A stretch of DNA of 64,000 nt from Mycolicibacterium moriokaense (GCF_010726085.1 NZ_AP022560.1:2790001-2854000), one strand, 5' to 3'. Shown: positions 18,804-29,319, numbered from the stretch's first letter. Numbers and translations are program-made. Notes: a model not told the origin generated them from the sequence alone.

Positions 18804-21800
18804 GTACCGGCTGCCCGACGGAACCGTTCCGGTGCTGCTGTCGGCGGACACCCCGAGCCTGCTGCGCGCCGAGGCCGGTGCGCTGTCGGCCTATGTGCGT
18901 GAGCACCCGGCGGTGTCGCCGAAACGTGTGGCGGACATGTTGTTCCGGACGCGCGCCGCGAGGCGTTATCGCGCGCTGGCCATGGTGACCGACAGTGGGA
19001 GGCTGCAGGACGCCTTGCGTGCGGTGGTCGACGGGCGTGAGCACCCCGCAGTCGTCCGCGGCGACAAGCCCGCGGCGGCGCATCGGCGCGCCTTCGTCCT
19101 GCCGGGCCAGGGAGGACAGCGGCCGGGCATGGGAGCCATGTTCTACCAATCGGTTCCGGCCTTCCGTTTGGAGGTTGACCGCTGCCACGAGCTGTTCGGT
19201 GAGTTGTTCGGCGAATCGCCGTTGCCCTATCTGTTGGGCACCGCTGACGTCGACGACGGCACCACGGTCGTGCAGTCGGCGTTGTTCATGCAGATGGTCG
19301 GCCTGGGTGCGATGTGGCGCGCGGTCGGCGTCGACGTCGACGCCGTTGTCGGACACAGCCAGGGCGAGATCGCCGGTGCCTACCTGTCTTCCAAGATGAC
19401 CCTTGAGGACGCCGTGCTGATCGTCGGCACGCGGGCACGTGCGGTCGAGAGCATCTCCTCCGATGACTATGCGATGGCGGTGGTCGCCGCCGACCGCGAC
19501 GAATGCGAAGGTGTGCTGGCCCGCCAGTCCGGCTGGGCTCAGGTGTCGGTGATCAATTCGCCACGCCTGGTGGGTATTTCCGGGGACCGCACCACCGTCG
19601 AGGCGACGGTGGCCGCGTTGGATGCGAGCGGCCGCTTCACTCGGCTGATCCCCGTCCGCTATCCGGCGCACACCAGCATGCTGAACCAGTTCCGCGACGA
19701 GATCGAAGCCGCAGTGCGCGGCCGGGTACACAATGAACGCTTCCTCGACAGCGACATCGATTGCATCGGAGCGACTCTCGGCGAGTGCATCACACCCGAC
19801 TTCGGCGTCGCCGAGTACTGGTTCTGGAATCTGCGCAATACCGTCCGGTTCGACCGTGCCGTCGCCGCTGCCGTATCGGATCAGGTCGACACGTTCGTCG
19901 AACTGGCCGAGCACCCGACGCTGCAGTTCGCCCTGCAGGAAAACCTCGACGTCCTGGCGGCGGAGTCTGCGCTCGTGGTCGGTACCTCCGCCCGGCAGGC
20001 CGAGGACCTGACGGAGTTCACGCGCAACCTCGCCGTGCTGGCAGTCAACGACATCGACTACCGCTGGGATGCGCTCCGCGCGGAATCCTGTGGTGCCGTG
20101 TCGCTTCCGCTGCTGAACTTCCCGAACACCCACATGAACGAATCATCGCTGTGGTTGCCGTACGACAGTGCACCGTCGCGGCGGGCTCCAGTCCCCGCCG
20201 CATCACCGTCGTCCGCGCCACCGCAGGTCCTCGTCGAGGAATGGACCGCACTGACCAGGCGCTCGATGGTGCCGCCCCGGAGCCTCGGTGTGATCGACTA
20301 CGCGGGTGGCGAGCTCGCCGTCGCGTTGTGCGCCCACGCCGAAAGTGAGGAGCTGTCCGCACGACTCGTCACCGGGGACGCGGCCGACATCGAGGCGTTG
20401 GTGGTCCTACTTCCCGCATTCGACGACATGACCCAGGCCGCGGCCGCCCGAGAGGTGACGCGTTTCTTCGTCGACCGGAGGTGGTGGGTCACGCCCGATG
20501 CGAAGCTCAAGGAGTACTGGTTGGTGACCGTCGGGGGTGAGATCGTGGTGTCCGCCGACGGGGCGCCGCACCCGGTGTCCGCTGCTGTCAGTGCCGGATT
20601 CCGTTGCCTCGGTGGGGAATATCCCGATATCGCGTTCCGCCACCTCGACTTGTCACCCGACAATCGGGGCGTGGAATCGGCCGCGGTGATCCTCTCTGCG
20701 CTGCATACCGCCGACGAACCGGAGCTGGCGTTGCGCGATGCCGGCGTGTACGCGAAGCGGCTGGTCGCCATCGAGACGAAGCCTGCCGCGTTGCCGTTGG
20801 CGGGCAAGCATGTGCTGATCACCGGTGGGACAGGCAATGTCGGACTCGAGTTCTGCGAATACGCGGCGCGGGACGGTGCGCGCCGGATCACGCTGGTCAA
20901 CAGGTCGGGGGAGACGGCGGCCACCACCGTTCGGCTGTGCTCGCTGACCGCAACCGACATCCGGGTGGTGGCATGCGATATCGCAAATGCGGCCGATGTG
21001 GAGCGATTGGCCGAGGATATCCGGGACGTGCCGGTCGACCTCGTTGTCCATGCCGCCATCGACGGAACCGCTGCCGCTGTCGTCGAGTTGAAGGACCTCA
21101 CCGACGCGAAGCTTGACACCGCGCTGCGCGGCAAGGTTGTCGGTATCGCGCATGTTCTGGATTCGGTCAGGCTCGCTGACGACTGCCGGGTGGTGATGTG
21201 CTCGTCGACGGCGTCGGTGCTCGGTGGCCGGGGCAAGATCGCGTACGCGGCGGCCAACCGGATGCTCGACGCCTACGCCCGACAGCTTCGCGTTGAGGGC
21301 CGCGACTGTGTGTCGGTGCAGTGGGGCCAGTGGGCTGTGTATCAGGGCCAGGACAGCTCCGACATCGCGAATCTGGCCGATGTCGGCTACCTCCCGATGC
21401 GCTCATCGGACGCTATCGCCCTGGGGCTCAGCGCCCTACCGGTGACCGCGGTGGTCGCCGCATTCGACTGGGATCGCGCCCGTGACGTGTTCGCAACGCT
21501 GGGCTACGGTCCGACCCTGTCGCAGCTGGGTAAAACGCCGGACCCCGTCGCCGTGGAACCCACTCCCGAGGTGACCGACCTGCCACAGCGCCTCCTGCAA
21601 CTGCTCGCCGATGTGATCGGCGCGGACGATATACAGGCCCTTGACAGCACGCTACCGCTGGTGGCCTTGGGACTAGACTCGTTGAACGCCCTGAACCTGC
21701 GACGGCGAATCAAGACCGAATTCCGTTGTGAAGTAGCGGTTTCCGATCTGTTGAGCGGTTCCACACTCGATGACGTCGTGCAGATGGTGAAGACCGGGTC

Positions 21801-22920
21801 TGACGAACCCGCGGAACCGGAAGCTGCCCGTCTCCCATCACGCGTTGACGTCGCCGACTTCGACACCAGTCGAATCGCCTCCGCGCGAAGCGATCTTGAC
21901 CTGTTCGGACTGCAGGCCATCTGGCGTGTGCTCGAACCCGCGCTGAGCGACGGCACGACGGGGGACGAAATCGCCGACCGACTCGACTTCGCCGACCGAC
22001 ACCGGTGGGTGTTGCGACAGTGGTTGCACGAACTCACCACTCGCGGCTACCTGCACGACGACGGTGGATACCGCCGGGCCCGCGCACTTCCATCGCCGAC
22101 CCGTCCGTCGCTCATCGAGGTCTGCGCGGATCTCGGATATCTCTCACCGTTCGGGCAGTTTCTCGCCGACGCGAACGCGAACCTGGGCGACCTGATCACC
22201 GACCGGCTCAGCGTGCAGGAGCTGTTGTTCCCGAACGGGTCGACGACCACCGCCGACGCGTTCTACCGCGACAACGTCATCAGCCGGTATCTGAACAAAG
22301 GCGCCCGCGAGGCCGTCGCCGACGCCGTCCGTCGCATCGCGCCCGACCGATCGCCCGTCCGCATCCTGGAGCTCGGCGCCGGCGTCGGTGGCATGACCAA
22401 CGACATCGTCGCGGGATTGGCCGGCCTGCCGGTCGACTACCACTTCACCGATGTGTCCACGTTCTTTCTCAATGCGGCCCGCAAACGATTCGCGGACAAG
22501 CCGTGGATGCGGTTCGGCATCCTCGACCTGAACACGGACCTGCGCAGCCAGCCGCCGTGCGACATCGTCGTCGCCTCCAATGTCGTCCACAACGCACTCG
22601 ACGTCGGAAGAACGCTGAAGGAGCTGCATGACCTCGTGCGCCCCGGCGGCGCCGTGGTCTTCATCGAGGTGTGCCAGGCGCACTGCTCGTTCATGACCTC
22701 GGTGTATTTCCTGATGTCGCCACCTCCCGGCCGGCCACAGGTCGGCCTGACCGACGTCCGCGCAGGCACCGACCGGATCTTCCTTTCCAAGGACGAGTGG
22801 CACGAGCAGCTGACGGCGAGCGGTTTCACCCCGGTGCAGACGCTGCCGACCGCCGACGACCCGCTGGCGATGCTCGACCAGCAGGTCTTCGTCGCGGTGC
22901 GTGGCGAGCGGGCTGGGTAG
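18751..22920 (+). CDS. mbtD: Mycobactin polyketide synthase MbtD with C-terminal methyltransferase
   Basis: 1389 residues from ATG 18751. Acyltransferase (VLPGQGGQRPGMG near 115, GHSQGEIAG near 202), ketoreductase (LITGGTGNVG near 688; Ser-Tyr-Asn set in SSTASVLGG and YAAANRM), acyl carrier (LGLDSLNAL, Ser near 976), then about 370 extra residues forming a class I SAM methyltransferase (ILELGAGVGG near 1205, RPGGAVVFIE near 1298). M. tuberculosis MbtD is about 1004 residues and ends after the carrier. The ketoreductase would give the beta-hydroxy group. Start is uncertain: ATG 18751 overlaps mbtC by 53 bp; an ATT at 18796 behind GAGAGGAG is an alternative. Confidence 0.9.
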   Translation: MRTPSSACRSERSTTISEYRLPDGTVPVLLSADTPSLLRAEAGALSAYVREHPAVSPKRVADMLFRTRAARRYRALAMVTDSGRLQDALRAVVDGREHPAVVRGDKPAAAHRRAFVLPGQGGQRPGMGAMFYQSVPAFRLEVDRCHELFGELFGESPLPYLLGTADVDDGTTVVQSALFMQMVGLGAMWRAVGVDVDAVVGHSQGEIAGAYLSSKMTLEDAVLIVGTRARAVESISSDDYAMAVVAADRDECEGVLARQSGWAQVSVINSPRLVGISGDRTTVEATVAALDASGRFTRLIPVRYPAHTSMLNQFRDEIEAAVRGRVHNERFLDSDIDCIGATLGECITPDFGVAEYWFWNLRNTVRFDRAVAAAVSDQVDTFVELAEHPTLQFALQENLDVLAAESALVVGTSARQAEDLTEFTRNLAVLAVNDIDYRWDALRAESCGAVSLPLLNFPNTHMNESSLWLPYDSAPSRRAPVPAASPSSAPPQVLVEEWTALTRRSMVPPRSLGVIDYAGGELAVALCAHAESEELSARLVTGDAADIEALVVLLPAFDDMTQAAAAREVTRFFVDRRWWVTPDAKLKEYWLVTVGGEIVVSADGAPHPVSAAVSAGFRCLGGEYPDIAFRHLDLSPDNRGVESAAVILSALHTADEPELALRDAGVYAKRLVAIETKPAALPLAGKHVLITGGTGNVGLEFCEYAARDGARRITLVNRSGETAATTVRLCSLTATDIRVVACDIANAADVERLAEDIRDVPVDLVVHAAIDGTAAAVVELKDLTDAKLDTALRGKVVGIAHVLDSVRLADDCRVVMCSSTASVLGGRGKIAYAAANRMLDAYARQLRVEGRDCVSVQWGQWAVYQGQDSSDIANLADVGYLPMRSSDAIALGLSALPVTAVVAAFDWDRARDVFATLGYGPTLSQLGKTPDPVAVEPTPEVTDLPQRLLQLLADVIGADDIQALDSTLPLVALGLDSLNALNLRRRIKTEFRCEVAVSDLLSGSTLDDVVQMVKTGSDEPAEPEAARLPSRVDVADFDTSRIASARSDLDLFGLQAIWRVLEPALSDGTTGDEIADRLDFADRHRWVLRQWLHELTTRGYLHDDGGYRRARALPSPTRPSLIEVCADLGYLSPFGQFLADANANLGDLITDRLSVQELLFPNGSTTTADAFYRDNVISRYLNKGAREAVADAVRRIAPDRSPVRILELGAGVGGMTNDIVAGLAGLPVDYHFTDVSTFFLNAARKRFADKPWMRFGILDLNTDLRSQPPCDIVVASNVVHNALDVGRTLKELHDLVRPGGAVVFIEVCQAHCSFMTSVYFLMSPPPGRPQVGLTDVRAGTDRIFLSKDEWHEQLTASGFTPVQTLPTADDPLAMLDQQVFVAVRGERAG

Positions 22921-23013
22921 TTAACTGTTGGGCTGCGTCGGTGCCCGGCGGTAAACTGGCCAGACGGTGGTAAACAACCAGGCCAGACCCAGAAAGCAGG
23001 CAGAAAGCCCCAC

Positions 23014-24048
23014 GTGACGCCCAGCGAAACGAACGCTGACTCCGACGCGACCGTTCGCAGCAGCATCGATGTTCCGCCCGACCTTGTCGTAGGCCTGCTT
23101 GGATCCGCCGACGAGAACCTGCGCGCACTCGAAAGCATCCTCGCAGCCGATATCCATGTCCGCGGCAACGCGTTGACCCTGTCCGGGGAGCCCGCCGACG
23201 TGGCGTTGGCCGAACGGGTGATCTCCGAGCTCGTCGCGATCGTGGCAAGCGGTCAGCGGCTCACCACCGACGCCGTCAAACACAGCGTCGCCATGCTCAC
23301 CGGGACCGGCAACGAATCGCCTGCGGAGGTGCTGACGCTCGACATCCTGTCGCGGCGCGGCAAGACCATCCGCCCGAAAACGTTGAACCAGAAGCGATAT
23401 GTGGACGCCATCGACGCGCACACCGTCGTCTTCGGTATCGGCCCTGCGGGTACTGGCAAGACTTATCTCGCAATGGCCAAGGCGGTCAACGCATTACAGT
23501 CCAAGCAGGTCACCAGGATCATCCTCACCCGGCCCGCGGTCGAAGCCGGTGAACGCCTCGGATTCCTGCCCGGCACGTTGAGCGAGAAGATCGACCCGTA
23601 TCTGCGGCCGTTGTATGACGCGCTGTACGACATGATGGATCCCGAGTCCATCCCGAAGTTGATGAACGCCGGCATCATCGAGGTCGCGCCGCTGGCGTAC
23701 ATGCGGGGACGCACACTTTCGGATGCGTTCATCATTCTCGACGAGGCGCAGAACACCACCGGCGAGCAGATGAAAATGTTCCTGACCCGTCTCGGGTTCG
23801 GATCGAAAATCGTTGTGACAGGTGACATCACACAGGTCGACCTGCCCGGCGGCGCATCGTCGGGCCTGAGGACGGCGATGCGCATTCTCGACGGCATCGA
23901 CGATATCCACTTCGCCGAGCTCACCAGCGCCGACGTCGTGCGACATCGACTGGTATCCGAGATCGTCGACGCGTATGCGAAGTCCGAGGAGCCCGAGCTG
24001 ATGAACAGGGCGCAGCGGCGTGCGTCCGGCACTCGGCCACGGCGGTAA
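23014..24048 (+). CDS. phoH1: PhoH-like ATPase
   Basis: 344 residues. N-terminal KH-like stretch, then a P-loop with GPAGTGKT near 143 and Walker [10 protein letters not shown] near 246, as in PhoH proteins. GTG start at 23014. ybeY follows after 11 bp and this order phoH-ybeY-corC-era is conserved in actinobacteria, linking the group to ribosome/RNA quality control. Exact biochemical role of PhoH is not settled. Confidence 0.94.
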   Translation: MTPSETNADSDATVRSSIDVPPDLVVGLLGSADENLRALESILAADIHVRGNALTLSGEPADVALAERVISELVAIVASGQRLTTDAVKHSVAMLTGTGNESPAEVLTLDILSRRGKTIRPKTLNQKRYVDAIDAHTVVFGIGPAGTGKTYLAMAKAVNALQSKQVTRIILTRPAVEAGERLGFLPGTLSEKIDPYLRPLYDALYDMMDPESIPKLMNAGIIEVAPLAYMRGRTLSDAFIILDEAQNTTGEQMKMFLTRLGFGSKIVVTGDITQVDLPGGASSGLRTAMRILDGIDDIHFAELTSADVVRHRLVSEIVDAYAKSEEPELMNRAQRRASGTRPRR

Positions 24049-24059
24049 CGGAACTCGAC

Positions 24060-24596
24060 ATGAGCATTGAGGTGTCCAACGAATCGGGCATCGACGTTTC
24101 CGAAGAGGAACTGATCAGCATCGCCCGATTCGTCATCCGCAAGATGAACGTCAATCCCGCCGCCGAACTGTCGATGGTGCTGCTCGACCCGTCGGCGATG
24201 GCGGACCTGCACATGCGGTGGATGGACCTGCCCGGTCCCACCGACGTGATGAGCTTCCCGATGGACGAACTCGAGCCCGGCGGCCGGCCCGATGCGCCCG
24301 AGCCCGGACCGGCGATGCTCGGCGACATCGTGCTGTGCCCGTCGTTCGCCGCCGATCAGGCCGCCGCGGCGGGCCATTCGCTTGGTCAGGAACTCGCGTT
24401 GCTGACGGTGCACGGGGTGTTGCACCTGCTGGGCTACGACCACGCCGAACCTGACGAGGAAAAGGAAATGTTCGCGCTGCAGCGCCAACTCCTCGAGGAA
24501 TGGGTGGCCGATCAGGTCGAGGCGTATCACCAGGACCGGCAGTCCGAGAAGGACCGCCGCCTGCTGGACAAGTCCCGATTCTTCGACGAGCCGTGA
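24060..24596 (+). CDS. ybeY: Endoribonuclease YbeY
   Basis: 178 residues with the zinc-binding motif [11 protein letters not shown] (~118-128), diagnostic for YbeY. Known role: metal-dependent RNase in 16S rRNA 3' maturation and ribosome quality control. ATG at 24060. The stop overlaps the GTG of the CorC-like gene (GTGA), indicating coupled translation. Confidence 0.95.
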   Translation: MSIEVSNESGIDVSEEELISIARFVIRKMNVNPAAELSMVLLDPSAMADLHMRWMDLPGPTDVMSFPMDELEPGGRPDAPEPGPAMLGDIVLCPSFAADQAAAAGHSLGQELALLTVHGVLHLLGYDHAEPDEEKEMFALQRQLLEEWVADQVEAYHQDRQSEKDRRLLDKSRFFDEP

Positions 24597-25885
24597 ACAA
24601 TGTGAGTCAGCTGATCGGCGCGATCCTCTTGATCGGCGGCGCCGGTCTTTTCGCCGCCATCGATGCGGCCATCAGCACCGTGTCGATCGCCCGCGTCGAG
24701 GAACTCGTGCGCGACGAACGTCCCGGTGCGGTGCGACTGGCCCGGGTGATGGCCGAACGGCCGCGCTTCATCAACCTCTGCGTGCTGCTCCGAATCGCCT
24801 GTGAGGTCAGCGCGACGGTCCTGCTTGCGGCGTTTCTCGACGACTACTTCGGGGTGAGTTGGGGACTGGTCTCGGCGGCGGCGATCATGACGGTGATCAG
24901 CTTCGTCGCGATCGGCGTCGGGCCGCGGACGATCGGTAGGCAGAACGCCTACTCAATCTCGTTGGTGGCTGCGCTTCCGCTGCAAGCGATTTCGGTGGTG
25001 CTGACACCGGTGAGCCGGCTGCTGGTGCTCATCGGTAACGCGCTGACACCGGGTCGCGGTTTCCGCAACGGCCCGTTCGCATCCGAGATCGAGCTTCGTG
25101 AGGTCGTAGACCTGGCGCAGCAGCGCGGTGTGGTCGCCGACGAAGAGCGACGGATGATCCAGTCGGTGTTCGAACTCGGCGACACTCCCGCCCGCGAAGT
25201 GATGGTGCCGCGCACCGAGATGGTCTGGATCGAAGGCGACAAGACGGCGGGGCAGGCGACGTCGTTGGCGGTGCGCAGCGGTCACTCGCGGATTCCGGTG
25301 ATCGGCGAGAACGTCGACGACGTCATCGGCGTGGTGTATCTGAAAGACCTTGTGCAGCGAACGTATTACTCGCGCAATGGTGGACGCGACACCCAGGTGT
25401 CCGAGGTGATGCGGCCGGCGGTGTTCGTGCCGGACTCCAAACCGTTGGATGCGCTGCTGCGCGAGATGCAGCGCGACCGTGTCCACATGGTGCTGCTGGT
25501 CGACGAATACGGCGCGATCGCCGGGTTGGTGACGATCGAGGACGTGCTGGAGGAGATCGTCGGGGAGATCGCCGACGAGTACGACACCGATGAAGTCGCC
25601 CCGGTGGAGGATCTCGGCGACGGCCGGTATCGGGTGTCGGCGCGGTTGCCGATCGAGGACCTCGGCGAGCTGTTCGACATCGAGTTCGACGAGGATTTCG
25701 ACGTCGACACCGTCGGCGGCCTGGTGGCCTTCGAGCTGGGTCGTGTCCCGCTGCCGGGCGCCGAGGTGACGTGGGACGGGTTGCGGCTGCGCGCCGAGGG
25801 CGGGCCGGATCACCGTGGGCGGGTCCGCGTCGGCACAGTACTTGTGAGTCCGAGCGAGCCTGTAGAGAAGAAGGACGATGACTGA
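24593..25885 (+). CDS. HlyC/CorC-family membrane protein with CBS pair
   Basis: 430 residues. N-terminal DUF21 transmembrane domain ([20 protein letters not shown] is the first helix), two CBS domains (~205-330, with [14 protein letters not shown]) and a C-terminal CorC/HlyC transporter-associated domain. Family members are linked to Mg2+/Co2+ resistance or efflux. GTG 24593 chosen for the 4-bp overlap with ybeY; GTG 24602 is possible. Confidence 0.9.
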   Translation: MNNVSQLIGAILLIGGAGLFAAIDAAISTVSIARVEELVRDERPGAVRLARVMAERPRFINLCVLLRIACEVSATVLLAAFLDDYFGVSWGLVSAAAIMTVISFVAIGVGPRTIGRQNAYSISLVAALPLQAISVVLTPVSRLLVLIGNALTPGRGFRNGPFASEIELREVVDLAQQRGVVADEERRMIQSVFELGDTPAREVMVPRTEMVWIEGDKTAGQATSLAVRSGHSRIPVIGENVDDVIGVVYLKDLVQRTYYSRNGGRDTQVSEVMRPAVFVPDSKPLDALLREMQRDRVHMVLLVDEYGAIAGLVTIEDVLEEIVGEIADEYDTDEVAPVEDLGDGRYRVSARLPIEDLGELFDIEFDEDFDVDTVGGLVAFELGRVPLPGAEVTWDGLRLRAEGGPDHRGRVRVGTVLVSPSEPVEKKDDD

Positions 25886-26195
25886 ACTCGATGCCGAAGA
25901 CGCCAAGCTGGTGACGCTGGCGCGCGGAGCGATGGCGCGTGCTGAGGCGGCCAGCGGTGCGGCGGTGCGTGACCTCGACGGTCGCACCTATGCCGGCGCG
26001 CCGGTGACACTGGACTCGCTGTCGCTGACCGCGCTGCAGGCGGCCGTCGCCGCGGCGGTGTCCAGCGGAGCAGCGGGTTTCGAGGCCGCCGTCCTGGTCG
26101 GTGGAGCTGTGGACGACGCCGGGGTTGCCGCGGTGCGCGAACTGTCGGCCGACGCGGCTGTCATCGTCACCGATCGAGCGGGCGATCCGCTATGA
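25878..26195 (+). CDS. Cytidine deaminase-like small protein (Rv2365c-like)
   Basis: 105 residues, ATG overlapping the end of the CorC-like gene by 8 bp. Segment [18 protein letters not shown] and overall length resemble the protein encoded between the CorC and era genes in M. tuberculosis. It is often labelled cytidine deaminase, but the zinc-binding HAE and PCxxC motifs are absent, so catalysis is unlikely. Role unknown. Confidence 0.75.
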   Translation: MTELDAEDAKLVTLARGAMARAEAASGAAVRDLDGRTYAGAPVTLDSLSLTALQAAVAAAVSSGAAGFEAAVLVGGAVDDAGVAAVRELSADAAVIVTDRAGDPL

Positions 26196-26208
26196 ACCTC
26201 CGCTCGTC

Positions 26209-26263
26209 GACTCTGCGCTCAGGGCGGACTTTCGGGGCGGATTTGCGCCGTGAGCGCAGAGTC
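26209..26263. repeat. Intergenic palindrome upstream of era
   Basis: Arms 26209-26225 and 26247-26263 (GACTCTGCGCTCAGGGC and GCCGTGAGCGCAGAGTC) pair at 16 of 17 positions around a 21-nt centre. It fills the gap before era. No T-run follows, so it is not a canonical terminator; it looks like a dispersed palindromic element. Confidence 0.7.
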
Positions 26264-26312
26264 AACGCCGAGACTCGCGGGACGCCCAACGACGTGACTG
26301 GGGCGGCGCGCG

Positions 26313-27224
26313 GTGACTGAATTCCGCTCCGGGTTCGTCTGCTTCGTCGGACGGCCCAACACCGGCAAATCGACGTTGACCAATGCGCTCGTCGGCACCA
26401 AGGTGGCGATCACGTCGAACCGGCCGCAGACCACTCGGCACACCATTCGCGGCATCGTGCATCGCGAGAATTTTCAGATCATCCTGATCGATACGCCCGG
26501 CCTGCACCGTCCGCGCACCCTTCTCGGTCAGCGGCTCAACGACCTCGTCAAGGACACGTACTCCGAGGTCGACGTGATCGGGATGTGCATCCCCGCCGAC
26601 GAGAGGATCGGGCCGGGCGACCGCTGGATCCTCGAACAGATCCGCGCCATCGCGCCGAAGACCACACTGATCGCGATCGTCACCAAGATCGACAAGGTGC
26701 CACGCGATCGTGTCGCCGCTCAGCTGATCGCGGTCAGTGAACTCGTCGGCCCCGACGCCGAGATCGTCCCGGTGTCGGCGACGACCGGTGAGAACCTCGA
26801 CGAGCTGACCAACGTGCTCGCGGCCCAGCTGCCGCCGGGTCCCGCGTTCTACCCCGACGGTGAGCTCACCGACGAGCCCGAGGAGGTGCTGATGGCCGAG
26901 TTGATCCGCGAGGCCGCCCTCGAAGGCGTGCGCGACGAGCTGCCCCACTCACTGGCGGTCGTCATCGAAGACGTCGAACCACGCGAGGGACGTACACCCG
27001 AACAGGGGGAGCTGATCGACGTGCACGCGGTCCTCTACGTCGAGCGGGACAGCCAGAAGGGCATCGTCATCGGCAAGGGCGGTGCCAGGCTACGCGAGGT
27101 TGGCACCGCGGCGCGCACGCAGATCGAAAAGCTCCTGGGCACAAAGGTTTACCTCGACCTGCGGGTCAAGATCGCCAAGAACTGGCAGCGCGACCCCAAA
27201 CAGCTGGGCCGACTGGGCTTCTGA
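26313..27224 (+). CDS. era: GTPase Era
   Basis: 303 residues. G1 GRPNTGKST (~10-18), G3 DTPGL, G4 TKID and a C-terminal KH domain with IVIGKGGARLREVG. Known role: binds 16S rRNA 3' end and assists 30S maturation, matching its place beside ybeY. GTG start at 26313. Its stop directly abuts the stop of the convergent CAP-domain gene. Confidence 0.96.
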   Translation: MTEFRSGFVCFVGRPNTGKSTLTNALVGTKVAITSNRPQTTRHTIRGIVHRENFQIILIDTPGLHRPRTLLGQRLNDLVKDTYSEVDVIGMCIPADERIGPGDRWILEQIRAIAPKTTLIAIVTKIDKVPRDRVAAQLIAVSELVGPDAEIVPVSATTGENLDELTNVLAAQLPPGPAFYPDGELTDEPEEVLMAELIREAALEGVRDELPHSLAVVIEDVEPREGRTPEQGELIDVHAVLYVERDSQKGIVIGKGGARLREVGTAARTQIEKLLGTKVYLDLRVKIAKNWQRDPKQLGRLGF

Positions 27225-27773
27225 TCAGCCCGGCGCACCCGCGCCCGGCTGACCGAACGGGCGCTGCGGCGATTGCACCGGCGGGGCGCCGTCGCCCTTG
27301 CCGTAGACCGCGACCACGACGCTGCGGTCAAGCGAGTTCGCTGACCACACACCGATGTCGACGTTGGCGCAGTCCGACATGATCGCGTGGTAGTCGGGCC
27401 GGTAGTACCACTGGTTGATCAACTCGATCCCGCTGATCGCCAGCGCCGGGTTGATCGCCGTCGTCTCCGCCACCTCGCCGGCGTAACCGGCGTTGCGCGC
27501 GCGATCGGCGACCGTCGACCCGTCCGACCCGATGTCACCGTTGAGCGCGCGGTTGTTCATCACGTCATCGGTGTGCCATTGTGCGGCTAGTCGCAGCTTG
27601 GGGTTGATCTTGATATCGGTGGTGCATCCCGCCTGGTGCTGCATGGTGTAGACATTGGCGACCACACCGTCGTTGAGCCTTTTGTTGTCGGCGCCCGCGG
27701 CTGGTGTTCCGGCGATGCTGCCGGCGGCCACAGCCAGGGCGGGGAGTGCATAAGCCCAGTACCGCGCTGTCAT
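27225..27773 (-). CDS. Secreted CAP/SCP-domain protein
   Basis: 182 residues from ATG 27773; residues 1-28 form a signal peptide ending near TPAAGA. The mature part has CAP-superfamily traits: AQWHTDDVMN, IELINQWYYRPDYHAIM and a C-terminal beta strand VVVAVYGKG, followed by a Pro/Gly-rich tail. Bacterial CAP proteins are mostly of unknown function. Cys residues at C-TTDIK and SDC may form a disulfide. Confidence 0.78.
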   Translation of the reverse strand: MTARYWAYALPALAVAAGSIAGTPAAGADNKRLNDGVVANVYTMQHQAGCTTDIKINPKLRLAAQWHTDDVMNNRALNGDIGSDGSTVADRARNAGYAGEVAETTAINPALAISGIELINQWYYRPDYHAIMSDCANVDIGVWSANSLDRSVVVAVYGKGDGAPPVQSPQRPFGQPGAGAPG

Positions 27774-27784
27774 GGTCGATGACC

Positions 27785-29257
27785 TTACGCCACCTCGCCT
27801 GGGCGGATCTCCTCTATCGAATCTTTCGGTTCGGGTGCCTGCGGCGGCAGCCACCACGGCTGCGGCTCCTTGGCCGCCCAGCCGTTGACGGCCTCGAGCG
27901 CGGCGGCCAGCGAGACCAGCAGGGGCTCACTGTTGGCCGGGCCCATCAGCTGCACGCCGATCGGCAGACCCGACGACGTGAACCCGGCGGGCACGTTGAT
28001 CGACGGCCAGCCCAGCAGGTTCCACGGCCAGGTGACGGGACAGGCCCGGATCATGGCGCGGTCGGTGGCCAGCCCGCCCAGCGTGTCGAACGCATGCACT
28101 TCGGGCGGCGGCTGAGCGGTCGTCGGCGCGAGGACGACGTCGGCGATATTGAAGATCCACCCGATGCGGCGCTGCGACTCCGCCTCGCGGGCGCGGGCCT
28201 TGCGCAGGATGTGCTGCGACAGCAGCCAGCCGGTGTGGACGTTCGCCTTGGTCCGCTTGTCGAGGGTGACGTCGTAGCCCAGCCGATCGACCCAGTCCAG
28301 CAGCCCCGACGTCGACCGGGACAGGAAGTTCCACGACATGGCCAGGTTGTAGGCGGGATCGGCCGTGACGATCGTGTGCCCGAGCTCCTCGAGCTGCGCC
28401 GCGGTGGCCTCCAGGGCGTCACGGATCTCGGGATGCAGCTTGGCCCGGAAGAAGGTGAAGGGGAACTTCGTGGACAGCGCGATCCGGAGCGGACCGGGCG
28501 CCCGACCGACGTAGTCCGTCACCTGCACCGGCGGCGGCTGGTGCAGATCGCCCGCGACATTGCCCGACGCCGCGTCGAGCACGATCGCCGCGTCGGTGAC
28601 GGTGCGCGCGAGCACGCCGTTGACGGTGATGCCGTTGAACGCCTCGGGTAGCGGCCAGGTCGAGATCCGGCCGCGCTGCGGTTTGATGCCGACCAGGTGC
28701 GTCCACGCCGCGGGGATGCGGACGCTGCCCGCGCCGTCGGATCCGATGGCCGCGGTCACCAGCCCGGCGGCCACCGCGGCGGCGCTGCCGCCCGACGATC
28801 CGCCCGGAGTGTGATCGCGCGACCACGGATTGCGGGTGTGACCGAAGGCCGGCCCACTGGTGAACGGCCACTGGCCCAGCTCGCACGTGTTCGTCTTGCC
28901 GACGATCACCGCGCCGGCTGCCTTCAGCCGTCGCACCACCTCGGAGTCGGCTTCGGCGGGTGCGATCGTGCCGTCGGCGCCGAAGCGGGTGGGCGCGCCC
29001 TTGACGTCGACGTCATCTTTCACCGCGATCGGGACGCCGAGCAGCGGAAGTTGTTCACCCGCTGCACGTTTGCGGTCAGCCTCGGCGGCGTCGGCCAGCG
29101 CCTGTTCGGCCAGCACCACCCGGAACGCGTTCAGCGTGGGCTGGCTGGCCTCGATCGCGTCGAGCGACCGGCGAACGAGGTCAACGGACGTGAGGGAACC
29201 ACTCGCCAGCTGAAAGAGCTGCTGAGTGAGCGTGGAGAAACGGAACTGTTCGACCAT
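27785..29257 (-). CDS. amiA2: Amidase signature-family amidase (AmiA2-like)
   Basis: 490 residues. Contains the Ser-cis-Ser-Lys catalytic set: Lys in VAVKDDVDVKG near 79 and the Gly/Ser-rich segment GGSSGGSAAAVAAG near 157, with SDGAGSVRIPAAW behind it. Hydrolyses an amide; the natural substrate cannot be read from sequence. Position between era and recO matches Rv2363 (amiA2). ATG at 29257; divergent from recO. Confidence 0.9.
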   Translation of the reverse strand: MVEQFRFSTLTQQLFQLASGSLTSVDLVRRSLDAIEASQPTLNAFRVVLAEQALADAAEADRKRAAGEQLPLLGVPIAVKDDVDVKGAPTRFGADGTIAPAEADSEVVRRLKAAGAVIVGKTNTCELGQWPFTSGPAFGHTRNPWSRDHTPGGSSGGSAAAVAAGLVTAAIGSDGAGSVRIPAAWTHLVGIKPQRGRISTWPLPEAFNGITVNGVLARTVTDAAIVLDAASGNVAGDLHQPPPVQVTDYVGRAPGPLRIALSTKFPFTFFRAKLHPEIRDALEATAAQLEELGHTIVTADPAYNLAMSWNFLSRSTSGLLDWVDRLGYDVTLDKRTKANVHTGWLLSQHILRKARAREAESQRRIGWIFNIADVVLAPTTAQPPPEVHAFDTLGGLATDRAMIRACPVTWPWNLLGWPSINVPAGFTSSGLPIGVQLMGPANSEPLLVSLAAALEAVNGWAAKEPQPWWLPPQAPEPKDSIEEIRPGEVA

Positions 29258-29319
29258 CGCCTACAAGAATATCGGCGCCGCTACCGTGATCTGTCGGATC
29301 GCAATGGGAGACTGTTGTG

